Source: CAVWQV01 sp963757115
Lineage (GTDB): Bacteria; Pseudomonadota; Alphaproteobacteria; Acetobacterales; Acetobacteraceae
Assembly: GCA_963757115.1 (NCBI GenBank)
Contig: CAVWQV010000013.1
Coordinates: forward strand, 1 to 58,948
Direction of reading: 5' to 3'
Length of the DNA stretch: 58,948 bases
The position numbers and the translations under genes are program-made. Under the pieces are notes generated by a model. That model saw only the letters and a list, made by a program, of their open reading frames with translations, was not told the origin of the DNA and searched no databases. This document shows, piece by piece, positions 45,851 to 55,450 of this stretch. How positions within the stretch are numbered: the stretch's first letter is position 1; every line of letters starts with the position of its first letter.

Positions 45851-47721
45851 CAACTCGTCGCTTCGGCGAAGTCTCCGCCCGGATCAGCATGCCAGCTCAG
45901 ATCGGCATGGGTCACGGCGTTCGTGCAGGAGCACGGGCGCGGCGATACCATGACCGCGACCCTGTCTTGAGGTCGGACCGAGAGGGTCGCCGCGTCCTCG
46001 ACCGACGTGAAGGTCAGAGCGCCATTGCGCCTGATCACCATCAGGGTAACCCGCTCCGGCCCGGAAGGCTCCGCTCCAGCAACGCTGGCGTCCATCACCT
46101 CGAAGCGCCAACCCTGCTCATTCTTCCGCTCAAACGTAGCGTAGTCCCAGGCTGGGCCGACGAGGATCTTGCCGCGCCAGTCCCGGCTCAGCCCGCGGCG
46201 GGGGTCGAGTTGCCCGCCGCCCTCCGGAGCCAGTTGGAACACGCGCTCGCGGCCCAGCTCGGGCGCGAGCCGAGCACAGACAAGGCCGTTGTAGATCGTG
46301 TTTGGGGTCGCGGCGACGAGGTAGTCCACGGCCTCGCCAGAGAACCCGTCCTCGCCGTGCTCGGACAGGATCTCCGCCTGCAGCACCGAGAGCCCCCGCG
46401 CGCGGGCGAGGTCGAGCGCGCCCGGGTAAATGTCCACCAGCAGCACAGGCACGCCGGCTTCGCGCAACACGGCGGCAAGATTGGTGCTCCAGGGCGAAGC
46501 ACCGACAATGGCCAGCCCTGGGGCGCCGCCGAGCCTTAAATCGAGGCGGCGAGCGAGCGGCGCGAGCGAGAAGCCGTGCAGGATCATGGTGGCCGCGATC
46601 AGAGCGAACACGGCCGGCATGACCAGCTCCGCCCCGGCGTAGCCAGCGGCCTGAAGCCGTAGCCCCGCCACCCCGGCCACAGCCGCGGCCACGATGCCGC
46701 GTGGAGCGATCCACGCCGCAAGCGTGCGCTCCGGCACGGTCAGGTCGCTGCGTAGAGTTGCGAGTAGGATCGCGAGCGGCCGAACCGCAAAAAGCATGCT
46801 CAGCGTGAGGAGAATGATCGGCAGTGACAGCCGGGCCAGCACCGCACGCTCAAGGTCGGCGGTGAGGACCATGAACAGCGCCGAGACCAGGAGCACGACC
46901 AGGGCCTCCTTGAACCGACGCAGCTCGGCCAGGCCGGGGACGCGCATGTTCGTCAGCGCCACCCCGAATACGGTCGCTGCCATTAGCCCGGCCTCCGTCA
47001 TCGCCAGGTTGGAGAGGGCGTAGACCGTGAGCACGAGAGCCAACAACACCGGCGTCTTCAGAACCTCCGGCACCTGGTCGCGCAGGAAGGCCCAGCGGAC
47101 GAGGAGCGCCGCGCTCAGGCCGAGCGCGATGGCCGCCGCGAGCCCGGCCCCCAGCTCGAGGCCGAGCCGCCCGGCATGCGCACCGGCGCCTGAACTCGCC
47201 ACGAGGACCTCGAGCACGGCCGTGGCGAGAATCGCGCCGACAGGATCGTTGACGATCGCCTCCCACTTGAGGAACGCAGCCGCGCGCGGCTCCAGCCTTA
47301 TCTGGCGCAGCAAGGGAAGCACGACGGTCGGGCCGGTCACCACGGTGATGGCGCCGAACAGCGCGGCTGGCCCCCAACCCATTCCGGCGATGAGGTGGGC
47401 CGAAAGCGTGCCCAGCACGAAGCTGATCGGTAGGGCGACGACGGTCAGCCGCAGCACGCCTTCGCCCGCCGCCCGCAACTCGCTGAGGTCTAGCGCGAGG
47501 CCGCCCTCGAACACGATAATGGCGACGGTCAGTCCGATGATCGGGCGCAGCGCCGGGCCGGCCACATGCGACGGCGCCAGCAGCCCGAGGACGGGACCCA
47601 TCAGCAGGCCCGCGCCGAACAGGAGCACGATAGCGGGCACGCGCAGCCGCCAAGCAGCCCATTGAGCAGCCACGCCGCCCGCCACTATGCACAGCACCCC
47701 TATGGCGACGCCCTGCTCCAT
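45850..47721 (-). CDS. CPA1-type cation:proton antiporter with TrkA-N domain
   Basis: 623 residues, intact. About 12 membrane segments in residues 1-400: VPAIVLLFGAGLLMGPVLGLL, ALFGAITVVTGPTVVLPLLRQIRLEP and FLKWEAIVNDPVGAILATAVLEVLV (NDPVG with the ion-binding Asp), then APRGIVAAAVAGVAGLRL. A cytosolic TrkA-N fold follows (GLAIVGASPWSTNLAAVLREAGVPVLLVDIYPG) and a C-terminal TrkA-C-like region. It probably exchanges K+ or Na+ for H+, gated by NAD(H) or a nucleotide. The last residues of the frame extend into the decayed fragment next door, so the stop may be displaced. Confidence 0.92.
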   Translation of the reverse strand: MEQGVAIGVLCIVAGGVAAQWAAWRLRVPAIVLLFGAGLLMGPVLGLLAPSHVAGPALRPIIGLTVAIIVFEGGLALDLSELRAAGEGVLRLTVVALPISFVLGTLSAHLIAGMGWGPAALFGAITVVTGPTVVLPLLRQIRLEPRAAAFLKWEAIVNDPVGAILATAVLEVLVASSGAGAHAGRLGLELGAGLAAAIALGLSAALLVRWAFLRDQVPEVLKTPVLLALVLTVYALSNLAMTEAGLMAATVFGVALTNMRVPGLAELRRFKEALVVLLVSALFMVLTADLERAVLARLSLPIILLTLSMLFAVRPLAILLATLRSDLTVPERTLAAWIAPRGIVAAAVAGVAGLRLQAAGYAGAELVMPAVFALIAATMILHGFSLAPLARRLDLRLGGAPGLAIVGASPWSTNLAAVLREAGVPVLLVDIYPGALDLARARGLSVLQAEILSEHGEDGFSGEAVDYLVAATPNTIYNGLVCARLAPELGRERVFQLAPEGGGQLDPRRGLSRDWRGKILVGPAWDYATFERKNEQGWRFEVMDASVAGAEPSGPERVTLMVIRRNGALTFTSVEDAATLSVRPQDRVAVMVSPRPCSCTNAVTHADLSWHADPGGDFAEATS

Positions 47722-47779
47722 GAAGTCTCCTGTTGGGGTCCTGCCAGGCCGCTCTTAGGACACGGAACTGGCGCCGAGA

Positions 47780-47813
47780 GCGGCGGGGCCGATCTGCGCA
47801 AAAACCCCGCCGC
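47780..47813. repeat. 9-bp perfect inverted repeat downstream of the patatin gene
   Basis: GCGGCGGGG at 47780-47788 and CCCCGCCGC at 47805-47813 enclose 16 bases. It lies between the 3' end of the patatin gene and the 5' end of the antiporter gene, both on the minus strand. There is no T tract after it on the minus strand, so it is a poor intrinsic terminator; it may be a Rho-related or structural hairpin. Confidence 0.5.
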
Positions 47814-47901
47814 CAGTAGCGGGCTGCAGCCCTGCCTTAATGGCGGTCGCCGCGCTGGTGGTGGAAATCCGGGTGTAGCTTGAGGCGGTCACGGATCGCC
47901 C

Positions 47902-48978
47902 TCACGCGGCGGCCCGGCCCACATTTTTTTCGGCGCTGGGCCCGGCGAACTGCGCGAGGTCCACGGTGGAATGCCGGCCGATGGCGGCAAGATTCTCGTC
48001 CAGCCATCGATCTGCCGCACGCTGGCCGAGATTGCGCATGTCGTACAGGAATCGCCAACTCGGATCCTGCGTGCTGCCGCCCTGCATAGCGCGGAATTCC
48101 TGCTCGGCGCCGATCATATGGACCCGGACATCGCGCAGCCGGGCCAGCGGCGCTGGTAAGTCGGATGCACCGGCGAGCAGTTCCTGCGCCAACGCCAGCG
48201 ATCGGAACTCGCTCCGCAGCGCTGCCCCGAAGGTGATCTCGTTGACGCGCTCCTGGACCGCTACGCTCCCAATCGGCGGCTCGGGGCGTTCCAGGGGGGT
48301 GGTCCGCACGATCAGCAAGTCTTGCGGCGCACCAGCCTCAATCAATGGACGAAGCGGCGGATTGCTGGAGTAGCCGCCGTCCCAATAGCTCTCGCCATCT
48401 ATCTCAACCGCGAGAAACAGCTGCGGCAAGCAAGCGGAGGCGAGCAATACGTTTACGCCCACCTCGGGGCCCCAAAACAGACGGGCCTGGCCCGTCCGGA
48501 CCCGTGTTGCCGCCACGACCAGTTCGGGAGCGTTCAACCGGCCGAACACCGTCGGGTCAAGCATCTCGTTCAGGATGCCTCGCAGCGGATTGGCGCCGTT
48601 CGATGCCATCGCTGGCGTCCACGCTGCCGTGGTCTGCCGCATGGCGTCCACCATCGGTGCCATCGCCCCACCAAGCATGTGGAACCACTCGCCGACCGGC
48701 CCCGGCAACGAACCCGAGGCGATCGCGACACGACGCCAAAAATGCTCCAGCAGCCGCCGGGCTTGTGCGGGCCCGCCGGTCGCAAGCCCCTGGACCAGCA
48801 TGGCCGCATTCATCGCGCCGGCGCTGGCCCCGCTGACTGCCCCGATCCGGATTCCGGGCACGTCGACAAGCCGGTCCAGCACGCCCCAGGCAAACGCGCC
48901 GAGCGAGCCGCCGCCCTCCAGGGCGACCGTGATCGGGCGGGTATCCTCCCGCCTTGAGGGATACTGGTGAGAGATCAT
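47902..48978 (-). CDS. Patatin-like phospholipase
   Basis: The ATG at 48978, with a GGAAGA ribosome-binding site, gives 358 residues. ITVALEGGGSLGAFAWGVLDRL (oxyanion GGGSLG), IGAVSGASAGAMNAAMLVQGL (nucleophile Ser in GASAG) and SYWDGGYSSNPPLRPLIEAG (catalytic Asp in the DGG motif) are the complete patatin dyad. It hydrolyses lipid acyl esters. In alphaproteobacteria patatins commonly sit beside polyhydroxybutyrate genes, and here a phasin gene is directly upstream in the same direction. Confidence 0.92.
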   Translation of the reverse strand: MISHQYPSRREDTRPITVALEGGGSLGAFAWGVLDRLVDVPGIRIGAVSGASAGAMNAAMLVQGLATGGPAQARRLLEHFWRRVAIASGSLPGPVGEWFHMLGGAMAPMVDAMRQTTAAWTPAMASNGANPLRGILNEMLDPTVFGRLNAPELVVAATRVRTGQARLFWGPEVGVNVLLASACLPQLFLAVEIDGESYWDGGYSSNPPLRPLIEAGAPQDLLIVRTTPLERPEPPIGSVAVQERVNEITFGAALRSEFRSLALAQELLAGASDLPAPLARLRDVRVHMIGAEQEFRAMQGGSTQDPSWRFLYDMRNLGQRAADRWLDENLAAIGRHSTVDLAQFAGPSAEKNVGRAAA

Positions 48979-49068
48979 GATGCGTTCTTCCGTCGGAGGA
49001 TGGACCAGCAGAACTGATGCTGGATGACGGCCGGCTGCCGTTCGATCCTCATGCGGCCGCAACAGAAA

Positions 49069-49090
49069 CGGCCGGCTTACCCGCCGGCCG
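49069..49090 (-). terminator. Rho-independent terminator after the phasin gene
   Basis: CGGCCGGC and GCCGGCCG form a perfect 8-bp stem with a TTACCC loop, and on the minus strand the stem is followed by TTTCTGTT. It lies about 40 bases beyond the stop of the phasin gene and ahead of the patatin gene, so it separates the two transcripts at least partly. Confidence 0.8.
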
Positions 49091-49127
49091 CTCTCTTGTC
49101 GACGTCGAGCCTTGCGGACGTCAGACG

Positions 49128-49787
49128 TTATTCCGCAGCTTGCGCAACGCGCTGTTCCTGCTTGCGCTGCGCGACCTGAGCCTCAAGCGGACGCAGGGTC
49201 TCGTCGGCGGTGCGCCGAATGGCCCCGACCATGGCAGCGGTGCTCTGCATGAGCATGTCCATGTACTCGCGCGCGAAACGCTGCTGCAGCTCGATGACGG
49301 CCGCCGGGCTACTGAGGCGGAACATCTCCTGACTAGCGCGCACGTTGGTCTGTACGACGCCCTCGACCAAACCCGCGACGCCCTTCCGCATATCGTACAA
49401 GCCACCCTCGGCGGCGTTGGGCAGCATGAAAAACCGGCTCACGTTCTCGGACGTGCCCCGTGCGGCCTCGACGACCTTGCGGCTCATCTCCTCGAATCTC
49501 TGTGCCGCGTCCTGCGCCATCTGACGCTGGCCCTCGGCCACAGCCTGCGTGCTCCGCTGGAACGTTTCGCTCGTCGCGTCGCTCAAGCGGCGCACCGCCT
49601 CGCTCGCGGCCTGTGTACCCTGGCGCGTCATGTCGGCGGTCACCGAAGCACTTTGGCGCACAGCTTCGCTCGCGGCGCGACCGCCCTGCTGCGCGGCCTC
49701 GACACCTCGGCGGGCCGCCTCGTCCGCGGCACCCATGGTCTGAGCGGTGGCTGCCTTGGCATCCTGCGGCTTGTTGATGTCAACCAT
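49128..49787 (-). CDS. Phasin (PHB-granule-associated protein)
   Basis: 219 residues from the ATG at 49787. An Ala/Gln-rich amphipathic N-terminus with repeats (AARRGVEAAQQGGRAASEAVR, TRQGTQAASEAVRRLSDATSETFQRSTQAVAEGQRQM) precedes the phasin domain: FEEMSRKVVEAARGTSENVSRFF, GVVQTNVRASQEMFRLSSPAAVIELQQRFAREYMDMLM. It coats polyhydroxyalkanoate granules and controls their size and stability. Strong terminator follows at 49069. Confidence 0.9.
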   Translation of the reverse strand: MVDINKPQDAKAATAQTMGAADEAARRGVEAAQQGGRAASEAVRQSASVTADMTRQGTQAASEAVRRLSDATSETFQRSTQAVAEGQRQMAQDAAQRFEEMSRKVVEAARGTSENVSRFFMLPNAAEGGLYDMRKGVAGLVEGVVQTNVRASQEMFRLSSPAAVIELQQRFAREYMDMLMQSTAAMVGAIRRTADETLRPLEAQVAQRKQEQRVAQAAE

Positions 49788-50540
49788 CAATATCTATCCT
49801 TCGATCCATTATTGAGGGGCGCTCAGTAAGTATGGTGCAGCGCACAAAGAGGTAATGCGCCTTCCTACTCTCCGAGGAAACTCACTTAAGCGTGCATAAC
49901 TACGATGGGCTACTTCTTGGCTCGCCCTTCAGATCGGCGTCAGCGCGGCCAGACACACCTTCCAGCGCCTCCGGAGCGCCAGGAATCAACCGCTTCGCCA
50001 GTGCCGGTCGTCCATTAGGCAGCCTCCCAACTCGTCACGCGGATCGAAGACTGACCAGTCGACCATCCCGCTCGAAAGGCCATTGCTGCAGGCGATGCGG
50101 CCCGAAGCACGACGTACAACCGCGCCACGCGCCGATCTCGGGTGTTTGGAACCAGGCGAGGTTACCGCTGCACCTTAGCGACGTGAGATAACGATTGTTC
50201 GAGCAAGGCCGATTACGGAGAGAAAACGAGCATCCCGGCTACAGGTTGATGTCTCGCAACTTCGCCTTGGCCAGCCGATCCATAGCCACCTCAAACCTTC
50301 TGAATTTCACCACGAGCGCGGACGCTAGCCGTGTCGTCCTTCAACGCGCTTGTGAAGCGCTCCAGCCGAAACGGCGTCGCTGCCGGATCGCTATGATGGT
50401 CTGTGCATGGGAACCACATGCGATGCCTGAGACGTCGGGTGAGGCCACCTGGACAGCAGCCGCTGTGCTGACCGTCAACGCGGTCCAGAGGCCGAGTTGG
50501 TCGGACCGGGCGATGGCCGGAATCACGGCCTGATAAGAGG
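49788..50540. other. Gene-poor stretch
   Basis: About 750 bases with no gene I can support. The minus strand shows a short segment (LAWFQTPEIGAWRGCTSCFGPHR) near 50100-50160 that could be the end of a lost gene, but nothing extends it. The region next to 49788 should hold the phasin promoter. Confidence 0.4.
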
Positions 50541-52450
50541 ATGCGCATCTTACGGGCAGCGGTTCTGGCCGGGGCAGGAATAGCGGCCCTGGCCGGCGGG
50601 GCGGGGATTGCTCTCTTCGCCAGCCCCATCCTTCTGACCCGAGCCGCCGAGCATATTGGATCGACACTCATTCGCCGCGATCTGCAAATCGGGCGCGTCT
50701 CAGTTCAGTGGGCGAGCACCATCCGTATCCGGGCTGAAGATATCAAAATCGCGAATGCGGCCTGGGGATCAGCAAGCCCCATGGCGTCCGTGAGCCGGAT
50801 CGAGGCGGACATCGACGCCTGGTCATTGCTGCATGGGAAACTCGTCGTGCAGCATCTCTGGGTGACGAACCCCGAGCTTCTTCTCGAAGTATCGGCCGCA
50901 GGGGAAGGAAACTGGCCGACAATCGCCGGTTGGGGAGTAAAGCGCCCCTACATGCCAGAAATTCATGAGATCAAAGCCAACTCTGGCGTCACCACGTTCC
51001 ACAGCATGGCAACCGGCGCTCAGACCGCAGTGCTATGACGGAGTTCGAGCTGAATACGATGGACTCTGCGACCCCTCCGGTCTTCAAGATGACGGGACAA
51101 ATCCGGACGAAACCATTCCGATTCGCAGGCACGGTTGGTAGCTGGGACGAGCTAAGCGCTCCATCAGATCCCTATCCCGTAAAGCTCGAGGGTGAGCTCG
51201 GTCATGTCGCAATGGCCGTCGAGGGCACGTCGCTGGAGCCGCTTCGCCTTCGCGACACGAGGGTGCGGTTTAGGGTGGACGGAAAGAGCCTGAGCGAGCT
51301 TGGTGAACTGATTGGCTTGCGCCTGCCACAAACCCCGGATTTTCACGCCGGCGGCGATCTCGTCCACGATCAAGGCGACTGGTCAATGGACGGGTTCGAC
51401 GCCCGCTTGGGTTCAAGTAAATTCAGCGGGTCCGCCACGCTCGAGCTGTCGGAGCCAACGCCGACCCTCAAGATGCACGTGACTGCTTCTCAGCTAAACC
51501 TGGCGGACTTCAGAAGCCTTCTTGTCCGAATGTTCTCTGATATCAGGTTGCCGCCTGAGCTGCTGTCAGAGGCAAACGCAGACATCTCGTTCAGCGCTGA
51601 GCGGATCAGCGGGATAGTAGGCCTGCCCGTCGAGCAGATGACTGCTCGGGCGCTTCTCGAGCATGGCGCATTGCAGCTGGCGCGCGCTCAAATCGGGATC
51701 GCCAAGGGTGAGATCACGGCCCAGGCTAAATATATACCCTCTCAAGGTGCCCCCACGCTGTACGTCGAGTTTGAAATTCAGGGGGTCGATCTTCATCGGT
51801 TGGCTGTTAGCCAGACTGCGCCTGATCTAGCGAAGGCAATGTCGGGCAACCTCGAAGGCTCCCTCCAGATCCGAACGACCGGAGCGACGCCTCACGAGCT
51901 ATTGAGGCACATGAGCGGCGAGATTGGGGCTTTCATAGAGGGAGGCAGCGTCAGCGCGCTTGCTACCGCCTCCCTCGAATTAGACCTGTTACGAATGATC
52001 GGGCTCGCGGGCAGTCCCGAACAGGCCATCCGGCTGAATTGCCTCGTTTCGCATCTGGTCATCAGAGACGGAGTTGCGGTGATGTCTCCCGTGGTGCTCG
52101 ACACCGATGACCTGACCGCCGTTGTCAGTGGCAGCGTGAACTTGGGGGCGGAGACGCTAGCCTTGAGGTTTGTGCCGAAATCAAAGGGCTATCGCCCACT
52201 TACGGTTGCCAAGTCATTTTCGCTGGATGGAAGTGTCTGGAAACCAGCAATACGATCGGACTCTGATCCGGTTTCAGACTTGGGTTCAGCTATTGTGAGC
52301 TTAATTCCCTCTGTCCACGACCAGCCCGCCAGCGCCGCACACCCACGCGATGGCGCCGTCTGCGGCCAGGCGAATGCCGAAGCGCGACGTTCAACGCCGA
52401 AGTCGGCCGCACCTTCACGAGACGCGGAATACAAGTCAGGGCTCCATTGA
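50541..52450 (+). CDS. AsmA-family membrane-anchored protein, single frameshift
   Basis: An N-terminal membrane helix (LRAAVLAGAGIAALAGGAGIALF) is followed by RDLQIGRVSVQWASTIRIRAEDIKIANAAWGS and VQHLWVTNPELLLEV, the AsmA start. A stop at 51036 lies in an ATGA overlap and the frame continues with TEFELNTMDSATPPVFKMTGQI. The long second part is beta-rich (FAGTVGSWDELSAP, VRFRVDGKSLSELGELIGL, LDTDDLTAVVSGSVNLGAETLALRFVPKSKG), typical of the AsmA C-terminal domain. A one-base deletion is likely. AsmA proteins bridge inner and outer membranes and affect envelope lipids. Confidence 0.85.
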
Positions 52451-52739
52451 AGCAGTGTGGGACCTTCAGCCTCTGCACCTGCTTGTTGAAGGCGGGATAG
52501 GGAAGCGCCGCTGCTCCGACTGCTATAGAAACGCCGCCCTGGCATGACCGTGAGCTCAGCCCACGAACACGAGCCCGAGCCCGAGCCCTTCCGTGACTGA
52601 ACGCGCGGCTGACTTGCATGCAGGAAGCGACAACCATCATCAGAAGCGACGAGCGGCCTTCTACCGCGGCGTCGATGACTGATAGTTACGGGCTCGCGCT
52701 GGCGGGAGCAGATGGTATTGGTGGCCAAGATATTGGTCT

Positions 52740-52860
52740 AGGGAGCCAACTCAGATTTCCGAGCGATCTTCTCAATGGTTTCCACCACCTGCTGCGTCGC
52801 GACGTGATGGACCATGTGCCCGGCGTCCTTGATAATGCCGGCAATGGAGTTCATGTCTGC
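52740..52860 (-). pseudogene. C-terminal scrap of an alpha/beta hydrolase
   Basis: The minus strand reads KADMNSIAGIIKDAGHMVHHVATQQVVETIEKIARKSELAP before a stop at about 52740. GAGHMVHH with the catalytic His followed by a helix ending in this way is the normal C-terminus of alpha/beta hydrolases. The rest of the gene is not found upstream, so it is a fragment. The wider stretch 52451-53260 contains nothing else supportable apart from the inverted repeat at 53125. Confidence 0.5.
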
Positions 52861-53124
52861 CTTCCAGATAGGGCTCGCAGCGTCGCCATGCGTTGGCAAG
52901 AAGCGTCGAGCCCAGCGTCCGTCATTTCATCGCCCGCCCGACCGCCATCGTCAGCACCACTGCCGCTTGAATCTTCTGCTCGGTTTGCGGTCTGGTGGAT
53001 ACGGCTCCTTTCTCACCCCGGTCATCTGTGTTGCCAGACCTCAGACGGAGCCGCGCCCTTACGGCAGCGGGCCTGAGCCTCGCAGATGCCGTGAGGCTGG
53101 CCGAGGGGACGGCGCGGTAGATGC

Positions 53125-53169
53125 CCTGACCGTCTTGCAGCGGCTCCTGCGGGGGGCAAGACGGTCAGG
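53125..53169. repeat. 14-bp perfect inverted repeat
   Basis: CCTGACCGTCTTGC (53125-53138) and GCAAGACGGTCAGG (53156-53169) are exact reverse complements separated by 17 bases (AGCGGCTCCTGCGGGGG). It lies 92 bases beyond the 3' end of the SMP-30-like gene. No T tract follows on either strand, so it is not a classical terminator. Confidence 0.85.
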
Positions 53170-53260
53170 CCTGACACAACCACCAGCGGACGCTTTTTGA
53201 CCGGCAACTCCACGCTGGCGGTAAGAACGGGGATCGCCTCGGGCGTTAGGCTGGGAGCGC

Positions 53261-54226
53261 CTATTTCGGCAGATCGACCGCGTACGCCCGGAATGGCCCC
53301 GGCTTGCCGCGTTTCTCCGGGGGATCGAACAGAGTCGCCAACTGGCCTTCCAGCACCCAAGCCTGATCGCCGATCTGCCAGACCGAGACGGGCTGTTTGA
53401 AGCCGCCTTTCACGATCTTGACCGTCGCGTTGTCGCCGGTCAGCTCGATCACGTCGAAGCGACCCGCGTCAGCACCCTCCACGACCAGCAATCGGTTCCT
53501 CCCGGAAGCGCGCATCCCGTCCGCATGCTCAAAGCCGGGCGTGGTCTTAAGCTGTGTGATCCGGCCAGCTTTGCCATCGCCGTTCATCTCGATCCGGAAC
53601 AGAAGACCAGTCGCGAAAGTATTGACGTAGAGCTTGCCATCGTCGCCGACGGCAATGCCGTCAAGGCCCGGCCCTTCGGCGGTAAAACGCGGATCGCTCG
53701 CCCAGACGGCAAGAGAAGTAGCACCCGGCGCCAGTTTTAGAATGTGCGGCTGAAACGAGTTTGCCACATACACTGCGCCGTCCGCCCCTACCGCCATGTC
53801 GTTGCAAAGGGATTTGTCACCCGGCAACGGCCAGCTGCCTTTTCCGGCGCCGCTCTTGAGGTCAAACGCCTTCAGTGCGACCGGTTTCTCGCCTCCCGGA
53901 GGCTGCACCCCGAACGCACCAAGGTTGCTTGAGCACACCCACAACGTGCCGGATTTCTCGTCGGCAAGCACGCCCAGTGTGCTCATGGATTCGTTCGCGC
54001 CCGGTTTGATCCAACGCTCTGCGGTCGCAGCTCCCGGTGCCGCGCGGAAGATGCCGCCCTCGTACAGGCTGCCGGCATAAACGGTGCCGTCGGAGGTCGC
54101 GCTGAGGCTTTCGGGGTAGGCGTGATCACCCGGAAAGGTGATCTCCGTGCGATCGGCGGCGCGCGCGGGCACAACGCAAGCCAAACCGGCCGCCAGAATG
54201 GCGGCGCCAAGATGGATGCTTCTCAT
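53261..54226 (-). CDS. Periplasmic SMP-30/gluconolactonase-like beta-propeller protein
   Basis: The ATG at 54226 follows GGAGGAGA and gives 321 residues with a signal peptide (MRSIHLGAAILAAGLACVV ending PARA). The propeller repeats show YPESLSATSDGTVYAGSLYEGGIFRAAPG, SLCNDMAVGADGAVYVANSFQPHIL, GPGLDGIAVGDDGKLYVNTFATGLLFRI and GFEHADGMRASGRNRLLVVEG. Exported members of this family are sugar-lactone or organophosphate-type hydrolases or simply ligand-binding; the substrate is unknown. It stands alone. Confidence 0.87.
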   Translation of the reverse strand: MRSIHLGAAILAAGLACVVPARAADRTEITFPGDHAYPESLSATSDGTVYAGSLYEGGIFRAAPGAATAERWIKPGANESMSTLGVLADEKSGTLWVCSSNLGAFGVQPPGGEKPVALKAFDLKSGAGKGSWPLPGDKSLCNDMAVGADGAVYVANSFQPHILKLAPGATSLAVWASDPRFTAEGPGLDGIAVGDDGKLYVNTFATGLLFRIEMNGDGKAGRITQLKTTPGFEHADGMRASGRNRLLVVEGADAGRFDVIELTGDNATVKIVKGGFKQPVSVWQIGDQAWVLEGQLATLFDPPEKRGKPGPFRAYAVDLPK

Positions 54227-54447
54227 CCGTTCTCCTCCCAAGCGGCCAATCCATTCCGGCCGCGTGCTTCTATACTCCCATGGCCCAGGGTTGGGGCACA
54301 TCTTGGGGCAGCGTCCGGCCGTAATGCTCCCCTACGCCTGGTCGGGCTTGTCCCTTCGTCGAGCTAAGTGTCCGTCCGGGAACATGGCGAGTGAGTTGAA
54401 TTGCTTGTGATTATGGGCGACGCGATGCGGTTGGCGACACTCGTGGG

Positions 54448-55090
54448 ATGTGGACGAATGAGAACCGCGCCCGCTACGATCGTCGTGGCCTGCGCTACCC
54501 GAGTGACCTGACCGACGAAGAGTGGGCGCTGATCGGCCCGCTGATCCCGCCATCGAAGCGCGGCGGTAACAAGCGGACAATCGATGTCCGCGCCGTGGTG
54601 AACGGGGTGATGTATGTGCTGAGCACCGGCTGCCAGTGGGCCGCGTTGCCGAAGGACCTGCCGCCGCGCAGCACTGTCAACGACTATTTCCGGCGCTGGG
54701 AGTGGGACGGCACGCTAGAGCGCATCCATCACGCGCTCTACGTCGCGTGTCGCGAGATTGCGGGGCGGCAGGCCAGTCCCACGGTGGCGATCATCGACAG
54801 CCAGAGTGTCAAGAGCGCGGAAAAAGGGGGCGCGCGGTCGATCCGCCGGGCTATGACGCCGGGAAGAAAACCAAGGGCAAGAAGCGGCACGTCTTGGTCG
54901 ACACGCAGGGCCTGCTGATGCAGGCCGTCGTGCAGGCCGCCGACGTTCAGGACCGCGACGGCGGTGTGTTGCTGATGGGCGCCCTGTTCGGCCTGTATCC
55001 ATTCTTGCTCAAGCTCTACGCCGACAGCGGCTACCAGGGCGCCAAATTCCGCGACGGCCTGGCCACGGCCTGCGCCCAGGTCAACGTCTT
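54448..55090 (+). mobile_element. IS5-family transposase, frameshifted and 3'-truncated
   Basis: ENRARYDRRGLRYPSDLTDEEWALIGPLIPPSKRGG, VRAVVNGVMYVLSTGCQWAALPKDLPPRSTVNDYFRRWEWDG, ALYVACREIAGRQASPTVAIIDSQSVKSAEKGGA, then after a one-base loss near 54837, GYDAGKKTKGKKRHVLVDTQGLLMQAVVQAADVQDRDGG, FGLYPFLLKLYADSGYQGAKF. The first two DDE acids (IDSQ, YADSGYQG) are present. The C-terminal YRDE-type end (usually ERTLAWLNRCRRLAKD) is missing; unrelated sequence begins at about 55090. The shift follows an A5G5 run at 54821-54830. No complete terminal inverted repeats could be paired. Confidence 0.85.
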
Positions 55091-55450
55091 CCGCGCCACC
55101 ACGACAGGGCCAAGCGGGAGCGAGCGCTGCGGCGGGCCGGGCGGGAGGCGGCGCTGGCTCCGGCTCTGGCTCGACCAGGATCGAGCGGCGGCGTGCCGAT
55201 CGTCACCGGCCGGGGCTGCCGCAGTTCGGTAGGCAAGCACACCAGGCGGTCGATTGCGGCCTGGTAGGCGGACTTGATGCCTTTTGTCTCGCTCGGCGTC
55301 GCAGTCGGACCAGGTCGGCAGTCAAGGCCTCGATGGTGGGGAGCGGCGCTTCTGCGTTTGAGCCGTCGTAGCGAGCACGGTTCTCAACGGTCGTCCGGCG
55401 GCTCCTGCTAATCGGCGCTGCCGAAATCGAATCACAACCGTCCGACCAGC
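55091..55450. other. Unassigned stretch after the truncated IS
   Basis: About 360 bases with no gene I can support. The minus strand reads TVENRARYDGSN near 55370, the opening words of an IS5-type transposase, followed by PLPTIEALTADLVRLRRRA, which does not belong to one. It may be a junction of two broken elements. Confidence 0.3.
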
